In this document: positions 39,104 to 49,415 of the stretch, piece after piece
Layout: each line of letters starts with the position of its first letter
Position numbering within the stretch: the stretch's first letter is position 1
Assembly: GCF_019649055.1 (NCBI RefSeq)
Contig: NW_026570227.1
Coordinates: 1,116,001-1,180,000, forward strand
DNA from: Paramacrobiotus metropolitanus
Lineage: Eukaryota > Tardigrada > Eutardigrada > Parachela > Macrobiotidae
Length of the DNA stretch: 64,000 bases
Direction: 5' to 3'
Notes under the pieces: model-generated
Database searches by the model: none
Told to the model about the DNA's origin: nothing
What the model saw: the letters and a program-made list of their open reading frames with translations, nothing else
Program-made: the position numbers and the translations under genes

Positions 39104-41005
39104 CTAACTTTCGTAGGCACTCTTCTCTGTTGCGCCCTTTACAATAATATCATCCAGATATATTGCTACATCTTCACACCCTTGCAAGATACTTTCAATG
39201 AGCTGCTGAAATATACTAGGCGCACTGGCCACACCGAACGGCAGTCGGTTGTATTTAAACAAACCCTTATGGGTATTAATAACGAGCAGCTTCGAACTCT
39301 CATCGTCAACTGGGATCTGATTATAAGCTTCTCTCAAATCAATCTTGCAGAACACTACACCGCCATTTAATTTGGCAAAAAGCTCATCTGGGTGCGGTAG
39401 CGGATACTTGTGCACGTCAAGTGCATCATTCAGACCAGTGCTCAAATCAGAACATATCCTGACCTTTTTCTTCGGTTTCTTTATGTAAACCGTCGGCGCT
39501 GCCCACTCGGCATGATCAACGGGTGTTAGTACACCTATACTGACTAACCGGTCAATATCTTCTTCAACTTCTTCCTTCAAAGCAAACGGCACGGGTCTGG
39601 CTTTACAAAACACTGGCCTCGCATTCTCCTTGAGATACAGATGCGCCTTAAAATTCTTGCAACACCCGAGCTCATCTCGGAATACAGCCTTATGCTTCTG
39701 TAGCACATGCGCCAACTTCAGCTTCTCAGTTACTGTGCAGACGTTACCTTGTTGCAACTGCTTCAAACTCAATGCACTAAGCTCTAACTGAGATATCCAG
39801 TCACGGCCAATAATGCTACAACCACGCTCTGTCACTAGCGCTTTCAGCGTTTTCATTACGCCTCTATGCTGTACCTGTACCTCGACAGTACCCATCAGCG
39901 GTATCTGATGACCAGTAAAACTGTGCAGTACTTCATCTGCTTTTCTCAACTTCGGCGCTCCAATCTTGCGCCATGTCAGCTTACTCATGATTGTCACTGA
40001 CGATCCTGTGTCTAACTCCATTGACACATTCTTACCGTTCATCGTTAACGGTACAAATATCGACGTGGGCGTCACTGGACCTGTCCTCAGTACATCGTAC
40101 TCCTGAGTTCTGACATAATTAGTCCTTCTCTGATCTCTGCCTTCCTTCTTCGGTGCCCTGCACACCTTGGCAGTATGCCCTGTCTTTCCACAGTTATAGC
40201 ACTTTGCATTCTTGTGCGGACAATCTGGCTTCATATGACTGGTAGAACCACAGCCAAAACATGCTGACTTACGACCAACATTGTTGTTACCACCGCGACC
40301 TCTAAAACGACCTCGGCCACGCCCATGAAAACCTCCGCGTTTTATAGCGGCTACATCTGGCGACTGCGACTTTGAACCTGACTGCTTCGCATCTGCACGA
40401 CTCTGCTCATACTTATCTGCTTCTTCGTACAGCGTATCGAACTTCTCCACTGAGGAGACTGGCAATGAGTACAGGTATCTACGCGTCGTCTCACTCGCTA
40501 CACCTGACATGAACGCAGCGCACAGCTGGTCGTCAACAAATGTATCTGGAAAATCGCATTTAACTGCTTGATTCCTGAGGCTATTGCTGAAATCTAACAA
40601 CGTCTGACCTGCCTGCTGCTTAATGCTGAAAAAGTTTGCTCGTTCGACTCGCACGTTCGTACGCTTACTATAAGCGACCTTGAGCTTACTGTACAGCTCG
40701 TCGAAGGTGAACGCGCCAGGATCCTTCGGACGGCACATGGAGGCTAGCATCTCCATTGCCTTCGGAGCCAACGATCCCAGGAGCAGCGGCTTCTTCCTGT
40801 CCGTAGCCATCCCATGGGAGGACAGGTGACTGTCAAACTGGATCCGCCAGGTCTCCAGTTTGATGACCTCTGGATCGAACTTCGCCAGGCGGGGCAATCC
40901 GGTAGAATCCGCTTCTTCTCCGGCCACATCCTGCCTGGTCTGCGTCACGGACGTACGGACAACGGTACTCGTGCTAGTACCATCCGTATTTCCAGTGGTA
41001 GACAT
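39104..41005 (-). CDS. Retrotransposon gag, protease and start of RT
   Basis: ATG at 41005. The gag region is followed by an Arg/Gly-rich stretch and two CCHC zinc knuckles (CFGCGSTSHMKPDC; CYNCGKTGHTAKVC). The aspartic protease has MELDTGSSVTIM. The RT fingers and palm follow, with FCKIDLREAYNQIPV and the catalytic YLDD box (near 39160). A stop comes about a dozen codons after the YLDD box because of a one-base shift, and the rest of RT continues in the next frame at 39101. Everything before the shift looks intact. Confidence 0.9.
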   Translation of the reverse strand: MSTTGNTDGTSTSTVVRTSVTQTRQDVAGEEADSTGLPRLAKFDPEVIKLETWRIQFDSHLSSHGMATDRKKPLLLGSLAPKAMEMLASMCRPKDPGAFTFDELYSKLKVAYSKRTNVRVERANFFSIKQQAGQTLLDFSNSLRNQAVKCDFPDTFVDDQLCAAFMSGVASETTRRYLYSLPVSSVEKFDTLYEEADKYEQSRADAKQSGSKSQSPDVAAIKRGGFHGRGRGRFRGRGGNNNVGRKSACFGCGSTSHMKPDCPHKNAKCYNCGKTGHTAKVCRAPKKEGRDQRRTNYVRTQEYDVLRTGPVTPTSIFVPLTMNGKNVSMELDTGSSVTIMSKLTWRKIGAPKLRKADEVLHSFTGHQIPLMGTVEVQVQHRGVMKTLKALVTERGCSIIGRDWISQLELSALSLKQLQQGNVCTVTEKLKLAHVLQKHKAVFRDELGCCKNFKAHLYLKENARPVFCKARPVPFALKEEVEEDIDRLVSIGVLTPVDHAEWAAPTVYIKKPKKKVRICSDLSTGLNDALDVHKYPLPHPDELFAKLNGGVVFCKIDLREAYNQIPVDDESSKLLVINTHKGLFKYNRLPFGVASAPSIFQQLIESILQGCEDVAIYLDDIIVKGATEKSAYES

Positions 41006-41042
41006 TATTCCAGATTAAAAACTTTTTTTTTTAAAAAATTGC

Positions 41043-41060
41043 TATCATCCTTCACGCCAA
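41043..41060 (-). other. Primer-binding site of the retrotransposon
   Basis: Immediately inside the 5' LTR, the minus strand reads TTGGCGTGAAGGATGATA. By position this is the tRNA primer site. I could not assign the tRNA. Confidence 0.6.
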
Positions 41061-41220
41061 TGTGAAGTATCTAATAATACTTTATTAGATGTGTACAGTA
41101 GGACGACTGATGATAGACTAAATATAAAAGTAGGAAAACATACAAACATTCTCTCAGAGATACTGGAACGTTGCTAGGCTCATATAATGTACTACAGTAC
41201 TTTATAGTACATACACTACA
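41061..41220 (-). repeat. LTR (5' LTR in element orientation)
   Basis: 160-bp copy that appears identical to 36390-36549. Confidence 0.93.
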
Positions 41221-41511
41221 CTTCCAATTAACTGTAATAATATGATTACTTGCATTTTTAATAGGCATTTGCAATAAGCACCCAAATAACAATAATTGTA
41301 AGTAATTGGTAATTTGTACTAGTAACTTGCAAGCGCTGGTACACTACTTGATCGCAGCCGATCAAAACGCTGCTTAACACTCACACGATTTCCACTGTTT
41401 CGGACACGCATACTCAGCATAGAGTAGCTTTAACACGCGTAAGTACCTCTAAATGCGTTTTAGTGATTTCCTTCAAACCGCCGCGTATCCCCGCACAAAT
41501 CCCTTTCCCGT

Positions 41512-44500
41512 TTGGCTACATTGAGATTTTGCGAAAATCCCAGGGATGCGGATGGCGCAGACAGAACCGCCCGGTGTGGCGCCGTGAATTGGCTCCACAT
41601 TCTGAAAGTTTTCGAGATCTCCTCCATTCTTCTGATTTTCGATCGAAAACGGAGCCTTGTCTTCGTTTCCGAGCACGGGCAGTTTTGTGTTCTGCAACCT
41701 CATATTGCCTTGCATTGTCCGTTGCGATCACTTCGAGTTTCATTTTCGTAAGGATTATTTGTATAACGTATTTTCTTAACTTGCCTCTGCAACGATTTGC
41801 CGGGTTTGGACAACCCAAAATGCGACTGCTGAAGGATCTATCGGAGATTAGAATCTCCATCGACAATTTCCATGATTCGAAGAAGCCAGCGAGAGAGAAA
41901 GATCCAGATAATCCTCTCAAAGGAAATCCAGGTGCTGCGTTTGAACTGCAGTGCGCTGAATTATCCCGTCGTGGAGATGACGCTGAACTGGTCCTTCGCC
42001 GAACCGAACCGCGTCCTCAAGCGCTACCATCCCGACATGCTACTCTCGGTCTGCTTCCAGAATCTCCACTTTAAACCAGCCGAGAGGACGGAGAACGAGC
42101 CAACAGTGAATCGCAACAATGAAGTCTGCAAGTACATTAAAGCAGTGCTGGAGAATGGTATCCGCGTCAACGGACGGGAATTCAACTTCTTCGTTTACTC
42201 TGAAAGCCAGCTGAAGAAGAGGACATGCCTGATGTTTGCAGCTAGTAACGAGGAGTGTTGGGCAGAATGGAACAGGTTAGGGGATTTCTCCAAGTTGACG
42301 AGCGCAGCGAAAGTAGCCAAACGCCTCGGACAGCTCCTCAGCAGTGCGCAACCGGTTTTTCGGCTGCCTTGGAAGGGGAAGGGACACGAGGACGGATATC
42401 CCGTGGAAGACGACATTGTGGAGAACGGCCAAAACTTCACTGACGGATGCGGGTCAGTCTGCATTCATCTTAGTGCGAGTGCGAAGGTCATAATAGCCAT
42501 TAAAATTTAAAAACAAAATGCAAGCGCGGACACTTTACTTACATCAGAATTAAATTAAACAGGGAAAACACAACCGAAATCTCTATCCACCCGCGGGTTA
42601 TAAGGCAAAGTACTGAATTCGGCAGTAGTATTTCCCTTAACGAAATGGCTACGCGCGAGAGTATCGCGCGCGTAGAGGTTTGACTACGCACGAGAGTTTC
42701 TCGCGCAAAGTCAAATGACTACGCGCGAGAGTTAGCGAAATTATATTAGAAAATAAAAAAATATAATATAATCGATTTGTGAATTAGCATTATTGTGGCA
42801 GGCATAAACCAGTACCATAACAACCAAGGTCAAATATTCTGTCAAGGCTCCAATAATTTCTAGGACGTAAAATTGTATTTTACCGGTGCTATTTTACCGG
42901 CACAATTAAGCTACCTCCCGGTATCCGTAGCGGTTATAGTTGTAAATTTGTACTATTTACTCCTCTGAAATGGACTCTGCACTGCTTAAAACCGGAGACC
43001 GCTTTATGTCCTTCAAGCAGCGCTACAGGGCGAGCCGGACGAAGACGTAACAGAAGAAGATTCTTCAGACCAAACAGCACGGTATAACAGTCTCGGAGTT
43101 CGTTACAAGACAGCCCTGGACTTGAGCAAAGAAATCGCAAGCGGAATTTCTAAATTTGGTGCGGTGGAGTTTCGGCAACACCTAGCGGCATTGCAACTTT
43201 ATGCGGAGATCATCCGCAGCGGCGTAATCCCCGTTGTATCCCACCCTGACCAGGTCGAAGCTGCGAGACCATCAACAGCGGATGCTGAAGCGCCGCAGGA
43301 AATTATGGAAACCCCAAACGCTATTGAAGCAGCCGAACTAGCGATGCCAGAAAACACAGTTGCAGGCAATGATCAAAACGTCCTGAATATCCATCCATTT
43401 ACTGTGAGGCCCGCAGGGCAAGTGCAGCCGCGCGGTCGACCTTCTGAGGGACGGAGGCATACGAAATTCAACCAAACAGCCATTACGCTGCTAACGCTAG
43501 CAGATATGCTACTCCAGAAGCAAAAGAAACGCATAACCTAGGAAAAAAGCGGAAAGTCTCCGTTCAACCGCGTAGAAAATCGGCCCGTATCGAGCGAAGC
43601 CCAGTGCGTCCGGGCGAAACGGCCTCCATGCGCGCGAGGCGAATAATGGAGCCGATGCCTCCTGGCCAAAACGAAATCGTGCGCGAATACGGCATCACGC
43701 CCGTTCTTACAGAAGACATTTCAAACCTAAACCGTTATGGTTCTGACCTGGCGCTTCGGCTGTTAGTCGCTGGGACTTACCTCTTGCGCGAGAAGCTTTT
43801 CCACAGCGGGCAGGGTTGGAATCACCAGCGGAAATTGCTCTTTGCCAGCCAATTGACCAATGTTTTGCGCGGATACGCTTCCAGCGAAACATGGACAAAG
43901 ATATTGTGCAGCCACTTTTCAACGGCGTAAATCACTATGTTTGCGCGGCGGCGCGCTATACGATTGTATGAAACCTGGCGTCGTACGGGTCTACTGCTCG
44001 ACGGGACAACAGCCGACAGATCTGCTGAAGTTACAGCTGTTTCGATTGTTTTGTTTTCCGGACTCATAAGGACAGGTCGAAGTCGAATACGCCCCTGTTT
44101 ATGGACAGTCGCCGACAAGCAACAATTGCTTGATTTATGCATTTGCATTTGCTTATGATTTGCTGCTCCGGAAAACCATCCAGACTGCGAATTACATCCC
44201 TGACCGGGAATTTCGGGAATGGTTTCGCGAAATTATCGTCACGGGAGTGTTAAAGCAACCCCCAAGAGCTCAGGGACGAAATGCCCGCACTAAGACGGTG
44301 ATCACGTTTCAAAGCATTCGTGTTTCCGCAAAAGATGCCGAAGCGTTGGAGAAAGCAGTAAAGCTGCCGGCTAAGCGAAGGGACACTGTTATTTAAATTT
44401 GAATTGTGCCTGAGAATTAAAAACCCTAATGCTGATGCATCCAATTGTATTTAGTATTGCTTGGTCGATCACTGCTTCGTCTATCAGCATAAAAAAACAA

Positions 44501-47500
44501 AATCTAGCGCGCGTAGCTGATTCAGTACTGTTTTTACTACCGGCGATAGCTCTCGCGCGTAGTCAAACTACTACGCGCAGGAGCTCTCGCGCGTAGACTA
44601 AGTGCTACGCGCGTGAGAAACTCTCGCGCGTAGACCTGACCTTCCCTTAATGGCAGCCAAACTAAATCGTTGCTTGATAAAAGCAGTAGAACGAGCGAGT
44701 GAGTATTAATAAACAAATAATTATGGCGTCGCTTCCAACCAAAGTTCAGAAAGAGAGTCTTGGAAGCGTAAATTATTTAGAGAAGCATTTTGTTGCCAAT
44801 TATTCTTGTTCAGTAAATGGCTATGTTGTTATGCAGGGGCTTGAATAACTGATTATAACTCAACGAACATTTGTAATATTCAGTGTGACTGTGATCGTGT
44901 TCAGGTGGATCTCGCCAAGGCTCATGCAAAAAGTGGCACACGCTTCGAATCTCCGCTTCGACGAGCGTTTGTTGGTGCCGAGCGTCATCCAGATCCGTTA
45001 CCGCGGCTTCAAAGGCGTCCTGGCCGTGAACCCGTCGATTACATCCGACGTGGTCTTCCGGAAGTCGCAGGAGAAGTTCCCATGCGAGGACGACTCCTTC
45101 TGCGTCGTCCAGCCGTCCGGGACTTCTCGACCGTACATCTACGGCAAACTTAACCAGCAGATTGTCGCGCTGCTCTCGGCTTTGGGCATACCCGACGAAG
45201 CGTTGCTGGAAGTCCAAGAAGAGCACTATCAACGTCTGGAGAACATGTACAAGGACCCCGTGGTGGCTTTCAAGGTGCTGAGCGGTGAAGGCAAGCAGAG
45301 GGAGGTGAGTGAGCTCGCCGAGAAAGGATTCCAGTCGAAAAAGGTCACTGATGCGCTGAACGCGGTGCGCAGTCACATCATGCACAAAAGCGTAAAGGAG
45401 AAAAACAACGGGGACAAGACGAAACTGAGCGTCGTGGTGGAAGAGTCGCGTTTCGTGTTCGCCGTGAACGATCCCAACGAAACGGAAGACGGTCAGTTGC
45501 GGGAGGGGGATGTGTACTTCGCCCCGACGATCGACGGCGTGGCCACGCCCCTCGTGGGGAACCTGGTGCTGGTGCGGAACCCCTGTCTGTTCCCGGGGGA
45601 CATCCTGCTGCGGCAGGCGGTGGAGAACCCTGGCTGCCGGCATTTGGTGGACTGCGTTGTCTTCCCGGTTCAGGGACGGCGCTCCACCGCCTCCTGCTCG
45701 GGCGGCGGCGATCTCGATGGGGACAAGTTTACCGTCATCTGGGATAAGCGGTTAATCCCACAAAAAATGCAGGAACCCTACGGGTATCCACCGGCCCAGC
45801 AGAAGCAGGCGAAAAAGATCGATAGGGATGCCATGATCAAGCATTTCGCCTCCTTCAGCAATGCCTCGCTGGGAATCATCGATCACCTGTACCAGCAATG
45901 GGTAGATGTCGAAGGAGCGTTGTGTAAAGAGTGCGAGGACTTGAATAAACTGTTTTCCGGCGCAGTGGACGGAGAGAGGGTGAGTATTCCCAGTCATCTG
46001 AAAGCCCCGCCCAAAGAAGATCCCGACCAGCCGGTGAAGAAGCCGGTTTGGAAGAAAATGCTTGAAGTGTCCGAGCAGCGGTATGAACGTTTTAAGTAAG
46101 TGAAAATGATACATGAGCTACAGTATGGTTGATTTAAAAAACTGTGTACATTTTTGGTGGTTTTTATGAGATAAAAGTTGCCCAACCCAGAAATCGAACC
46201 GCGGACGTACTATCTTAAAGCCAGGCGTTCTAATTTAGCTTTTAATATACGTATGCAACGTAGTACGATTTGTGGAAAAAAAGCCAACACGAGACAAAAA
46301 TATTACGAGTCTTTCGAAATGATTCTGCTCATTCTAGGCACAAAATCCGCACCAACGCGCAGAAAGGTGACGCTCGCATGTTGGCTGCCCTTAGCCATGC
46401 AGTCATGAAGGACATCATCGCCTCATGGGACATGAACATCAGCAACTACAGCCTGCTGGTAATCCTCATCAACTGGTTCAACATGAACCAGGACCACCTG
46501 AACCTGGACGATCAGGACGCGCTCATCCGCCAAATCGACTACCGCCACTTCACCTTCCAGCAGAAAGAAACGGCGCGCCAGCTGGGCGTTCCCAACAACA
46601 TCCTGATGAACGCGCTGAACCGCTCGGACATCTGCACCCCCCGGGAACTGCAGCATGTGTACCTGGACGTGGAGGATCTCCACTGGAAGCTGCTGTACTC
46701 CTACTCCGTCTTCCATCAGACCGAGAACGAAGCCGGGTTCGTGCGGCATCTGTGCGACGCGTTGAGCAACTACACCAAGTCTTTGGTGGTGTTTAAGTAC
46801 TCGGACCGCTTCAGTGTCGCGGTTTACTTCCCGAAACCGCTGAAAGTCGGGGTGGAGAATACGGATGTCGGGGAGATTGTGTACTTTGAGCTGTTCCATG
46901 GGAGGGTGGAGAAACGGATTGTCCCGGAGGGGATGAGGGTGTATTTGGGGGAGGATCTGTTCCAGATGTACGCTCCGATGAAAGAGAACATCAGAGCAAC
47001 GAATAACCAAAGTAGCATCAGACAGAAGACAGATTCCTTCGAAACCTCAAACGGGAACATCGACAGAGAGAATTCCTTTATCTGGGTGAAGGGCCAGCGG
47101 CCAGCGACCATGGGATCGCGGCCGCGCGATAGAACGCGGAAGAATGCCGAGGATAAGCGGCCGGTTAATGAGGTGCTGGGGCTGCCGTTGGATGAGCTGC
47201 CGATGGACTACGAGATCCGGTTCAGTATTGCCGTTTTGGATCCGATGTGGTTCTCCCGAACGTATACGTCTACGGAAAAAATGGATTATATAAAAAAGCA
47301 CAGATTGATGGGTAAGTTAGGTTACCTTACCATGTACTGTAGGCACAACAGCGTGCGCTGCTCTTACCTGCAAAACGACATTTGCCATTTGGGCTTGCTG
47401 TCTTATGGGATTTGACCCGGTACATAAGACCAAATTCGAGTACATCCACGGGAACTTTCGCTGTCACGCATTCCCCAACACTTTCTGCATTGCTAAGATT

Positions 47501-49140
47501 CAACTTTTCTTTATTTCGATTCATAATTATGACAGTATTAATCAGACACTACGTAGGCATGAAATCCCGTTGAAAAACTTACGGGTGAATCCATATATGT
47601 ATATGGATTCACCCGTAAGTTTTTCAACGGGATATACATATTCCAAAAAGTTGAATTGCACTCAGGTGTGCCAGAAGTCTCATTATAAACCGATCTTCTT
47701 CAAATTTCGCCCGTAAATGCACATTACAAAGTATCTGTAGTACATATAAAGATTGTTTTTACGCCGACCCAAAGTTACTCTGGTTTTTTTCATGAAAATC
47801 CTTTTCAAACCTAAGACGCGTAAAGCCGGTAGAGCTAAGAAATGGTTTTGCCAAACTAAGCGATGCTGCGGTATGTACCTATATTACGAGCACTTCGTCC
47901 TAGTGAAAATTTCAACCAGTCACAATTAATGCAGCTGCACTCATCGATTTTCCCTTGCCTATTCGTCAAACTCATTCATAAAGCTGTTATTCGACCTGAT
48001 CCCACACCTCGAGAAAATTTCATCCTAAATTAAACCATGTTTGACGACACCATGTTTGTTCGTTCGACGACGGTCGACGAAAGAGCGGGGCGCCGGTGAT
48101 AGTCTTAAACCATAAAAGCTACTTGTACTACCGGTATAACAAGTGGTCTCGATAGAACCGTATAACGTGAAAACGGCTGTTATTGACCAGTGACCAAATG
48201 CACTCGCAGGTGTGGAGATTTACTACGTTGGTACAGTCAAGCAGCCGGACGGCCGACACACCCGACCCAACCTGACGCCCTTGTCCTTGGGCAACACCAC
48301 CATTCCCGTGCACATCATCCAGCCAGCGAAGGTCGCTGACTTCCTGGCTCCGGATTTTGACAATCCGTTGCCCGAGCATGCCGCCACCGTGGCGCAGCTG
48401 AAAGCCTTCAAAGTAAACGTTTGACCTTTACATATTAGTAATCAAGAAAAACCGCAGAATTGAGTAATATAATTTTATAGGAAACTGGTATGATTATGCT
48501 GGGAAAACGAGCGGAAAGTTTCATGCCTTTTATTCGAGTCATCCACTACTACAGCCAAACCGAAACCCAGTGGTGCTCTAACTTTGTGCAGATGGTTCTC
48601 GATCAGTATGGACGCAGCGCCAAAGGAGACTGTGAAGTTCTCCAAATTCTGTTGTACATTCCACAGATGGCGATTAAATTTGCCCAGCACTTCGCTGACA
48701 TTGACTCGGTTGTGGGTTTGGAATTATTGTGCGCGTTACTGCACAGCACCGCCACGCTGCCCACGAGCCACATCCTTCAAGAAGCGCGCACCATCACGGA
48801 AAAGATGAATGACAGGTTTAGCGCGAAAGAATACACTGAATTACTGAAAGCCAGTGTGATGGTGTTGGATCCCAGTGTCGGCATTGAATTCAATCGGATG
48901 CTTTTTGAAGATGAGGATCCGTTAGTGGAGAGTGATTACCTCAGACGATTCGGATATCTGTCGTGCCTGGATTTACTGGGAGAGCGAACTAACCAACAGC
49001 GGGAGAAGAAGGGGGCTCCGCAGCTTGGAATCCAGATGGTGGACAACAACAAAAACCAGCCAGTTGGAAAGTTGGACAACGGGAAAACGTTAGTACAATC
49101 TGGCCCTAAAAACTGGAAACCGCGTCGGTTCCGAAATTGA
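41512..49140 (+). CDS. Eukaryotic-type RNA-dependent RNA polymerase (RDR/EGO-1/QDE-1 class), multi-exon
   Basis: Exons: one ending at 41747; about 41840-42486; 44905-46095; 46338-47311; 48210-48412; 48481-49140. The splices from 44905 on are in phase. Exon 2 holds the RDR head (FAEPNRVLKRYHPD; GREFNFFVYSESQLKKRTC; RLGDFSKLTSAAKVAKRLGQ). Exon 3 holds VPSVIQIRYRGFKG, VLVRNPCLFPGD and the catalytic GGGDLDGDKF (metal-binding D-x-D-x-D, near 45715). Cellular RdRPs make secondary siRNAs. Exons 4-6 add about 610 residues I do not recognise. AATAAA follows the stop at once. The frame into exon 3 does not match the donor at 42486, so a slip or unseen splice exists, and the N-terminus looks short. A transposon lies in the 2.4-kb intron. 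Confidence 0.8.
42520..42640 (+). repeat. Dispersed repeat, left half, split by a transposon
   Basis: This stretch, continued at 44651-44700, matches 52336-52495 with obvious divergence (shared blocks such as GTTGCTT.A.AAAAGCAGTAGAA). The 52-kb copy has no insertion, which marks the empty site. Confidence 0.7.
42641..44641 (+). mobile_element. DNA transposon, 2.0 kb, 9-bp target duplication, inside an RdRP intron
   Basis: Flanked by TTCCCTTAA at 42632-42640 and 44642-44650. Both ends carry several copies, in opposite orientation, of a CTACGCGCGAGAGT motif (42649-42735 and 44550-44635). The outermost 8 bases do not match well. A 9-bp duplication is in the range of Mutator-like elements. The inside holds decayed coding sequence, including an Ulp1-like part. 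Confidence 0.75.
43122..44396 (+). pseudogene. Decayed transposon gene with an Ulp1/C48-like cysteine peptidase region
   Basis: Four reading-frame pieces in order: 43122-43541, 43604-43930, one around 43960-44070, and 44130-44396. The pieces after 43900 resemble the Ulp1 (C48) peptidase layout: HYVCAA like the catalytic H-W-V, then LYDCMKPG like the V-Y-D-S strand with Asp, and SNNCLIYAFAFAYDLLL like the nucleophile region with Cys (44126 onward). At least two frame changes separate them. Ulp1-like genes are common cargo of Mutator-like and other large DNA transposons. No DDE transposase was found. Function lost; identity moderate. Confidence 0.5.
44651..44700 (+). repeat. Dispersed repeat, right half
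   Basis: Continues the unit interrupted at 42640. It matches about 52450-52495. Confidence 0.6.
47400..47770. repeat. Fold-back element copy in an intron of the RdRP gene
   Basis: Parts of this stretch (for example CCAGAAGTCTCATTATAAACCGATC and CGTAAATGCACAT) match the arms of the palindrome at 55519-56214, with divergence. It contains its own short perfect hairpin at 47564-47633. Confidence 0.6.
47564..47633. repeat. Perfect hairpin, 34-bp arms, 2-nt loop
   Basis: The arms start ATCCCGTTGAAAAACTTACG and end as its exact complement ...CAACGGGAT. No mismatch was seen between arms, and the loop is TG. Confidence 0.9.
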
Positions 49141-49415
49141 ATAATAAAATCAACCAACAATGTGCAACAGGAACACATCCAGCGCGCATAAACCGCCAAC
49201 ACTAGTTCAAACCGAGAAGCGCTGGTTTGCGTAATATGAGTGTAGATGAAGCAGCAAGTTATTTGGACTGACAACGTAGGACTAACAATTGGTCAGTCGG
49301 TCCGCGGTTTAAAAACTTTCTAAGAAACCAACAAAAAGAGTGCAACAGAATCTCGTGAATTTTTTATCCGTTCAGTAACTCGCGTTAATTTTTAACGGCC
49401 GCGATTTCTTGGTAG

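Larger units (their letters stand above)
36385..41225 (-). mobile_element. Ty3/gypsy-type LTR retrotransposon
   Basis: The element is bounded by identical 160-bp LTRs at 36390-36549 and 41061-41220, with a 5-bp target duplication CTTCC at 36385-36389 and 41221-41225. It lies on the minus strand. The order gag zinc knuckles, protease, RT, RNase H and integrase is that of Ty3/gypsy elements. LTR identity points to a recent insertion. One frame change in RT splits gag-pol in two. The LTRs are unusually short for the group. Confidence 0.93.

Noticed and set aside
44810-45643. 277-codon minus-strand frame
   Set aside because: Shadow of the RdRP exon; the plus strand has the DLDGD motif and conserved RDR segments.
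46178-46245. tRNA-like T-arm (GGTTCGATTTC) on the minus strand
   Set aside because: The T-stem does not pair well and the other arms cannot be drawn, so it is at best a decayed tRNA-derived fragment.
46423-47010. 195-codon minus-strand frame
   Set aside because: Shadow of the exon joined in phase to the RdRP on the plus strand.
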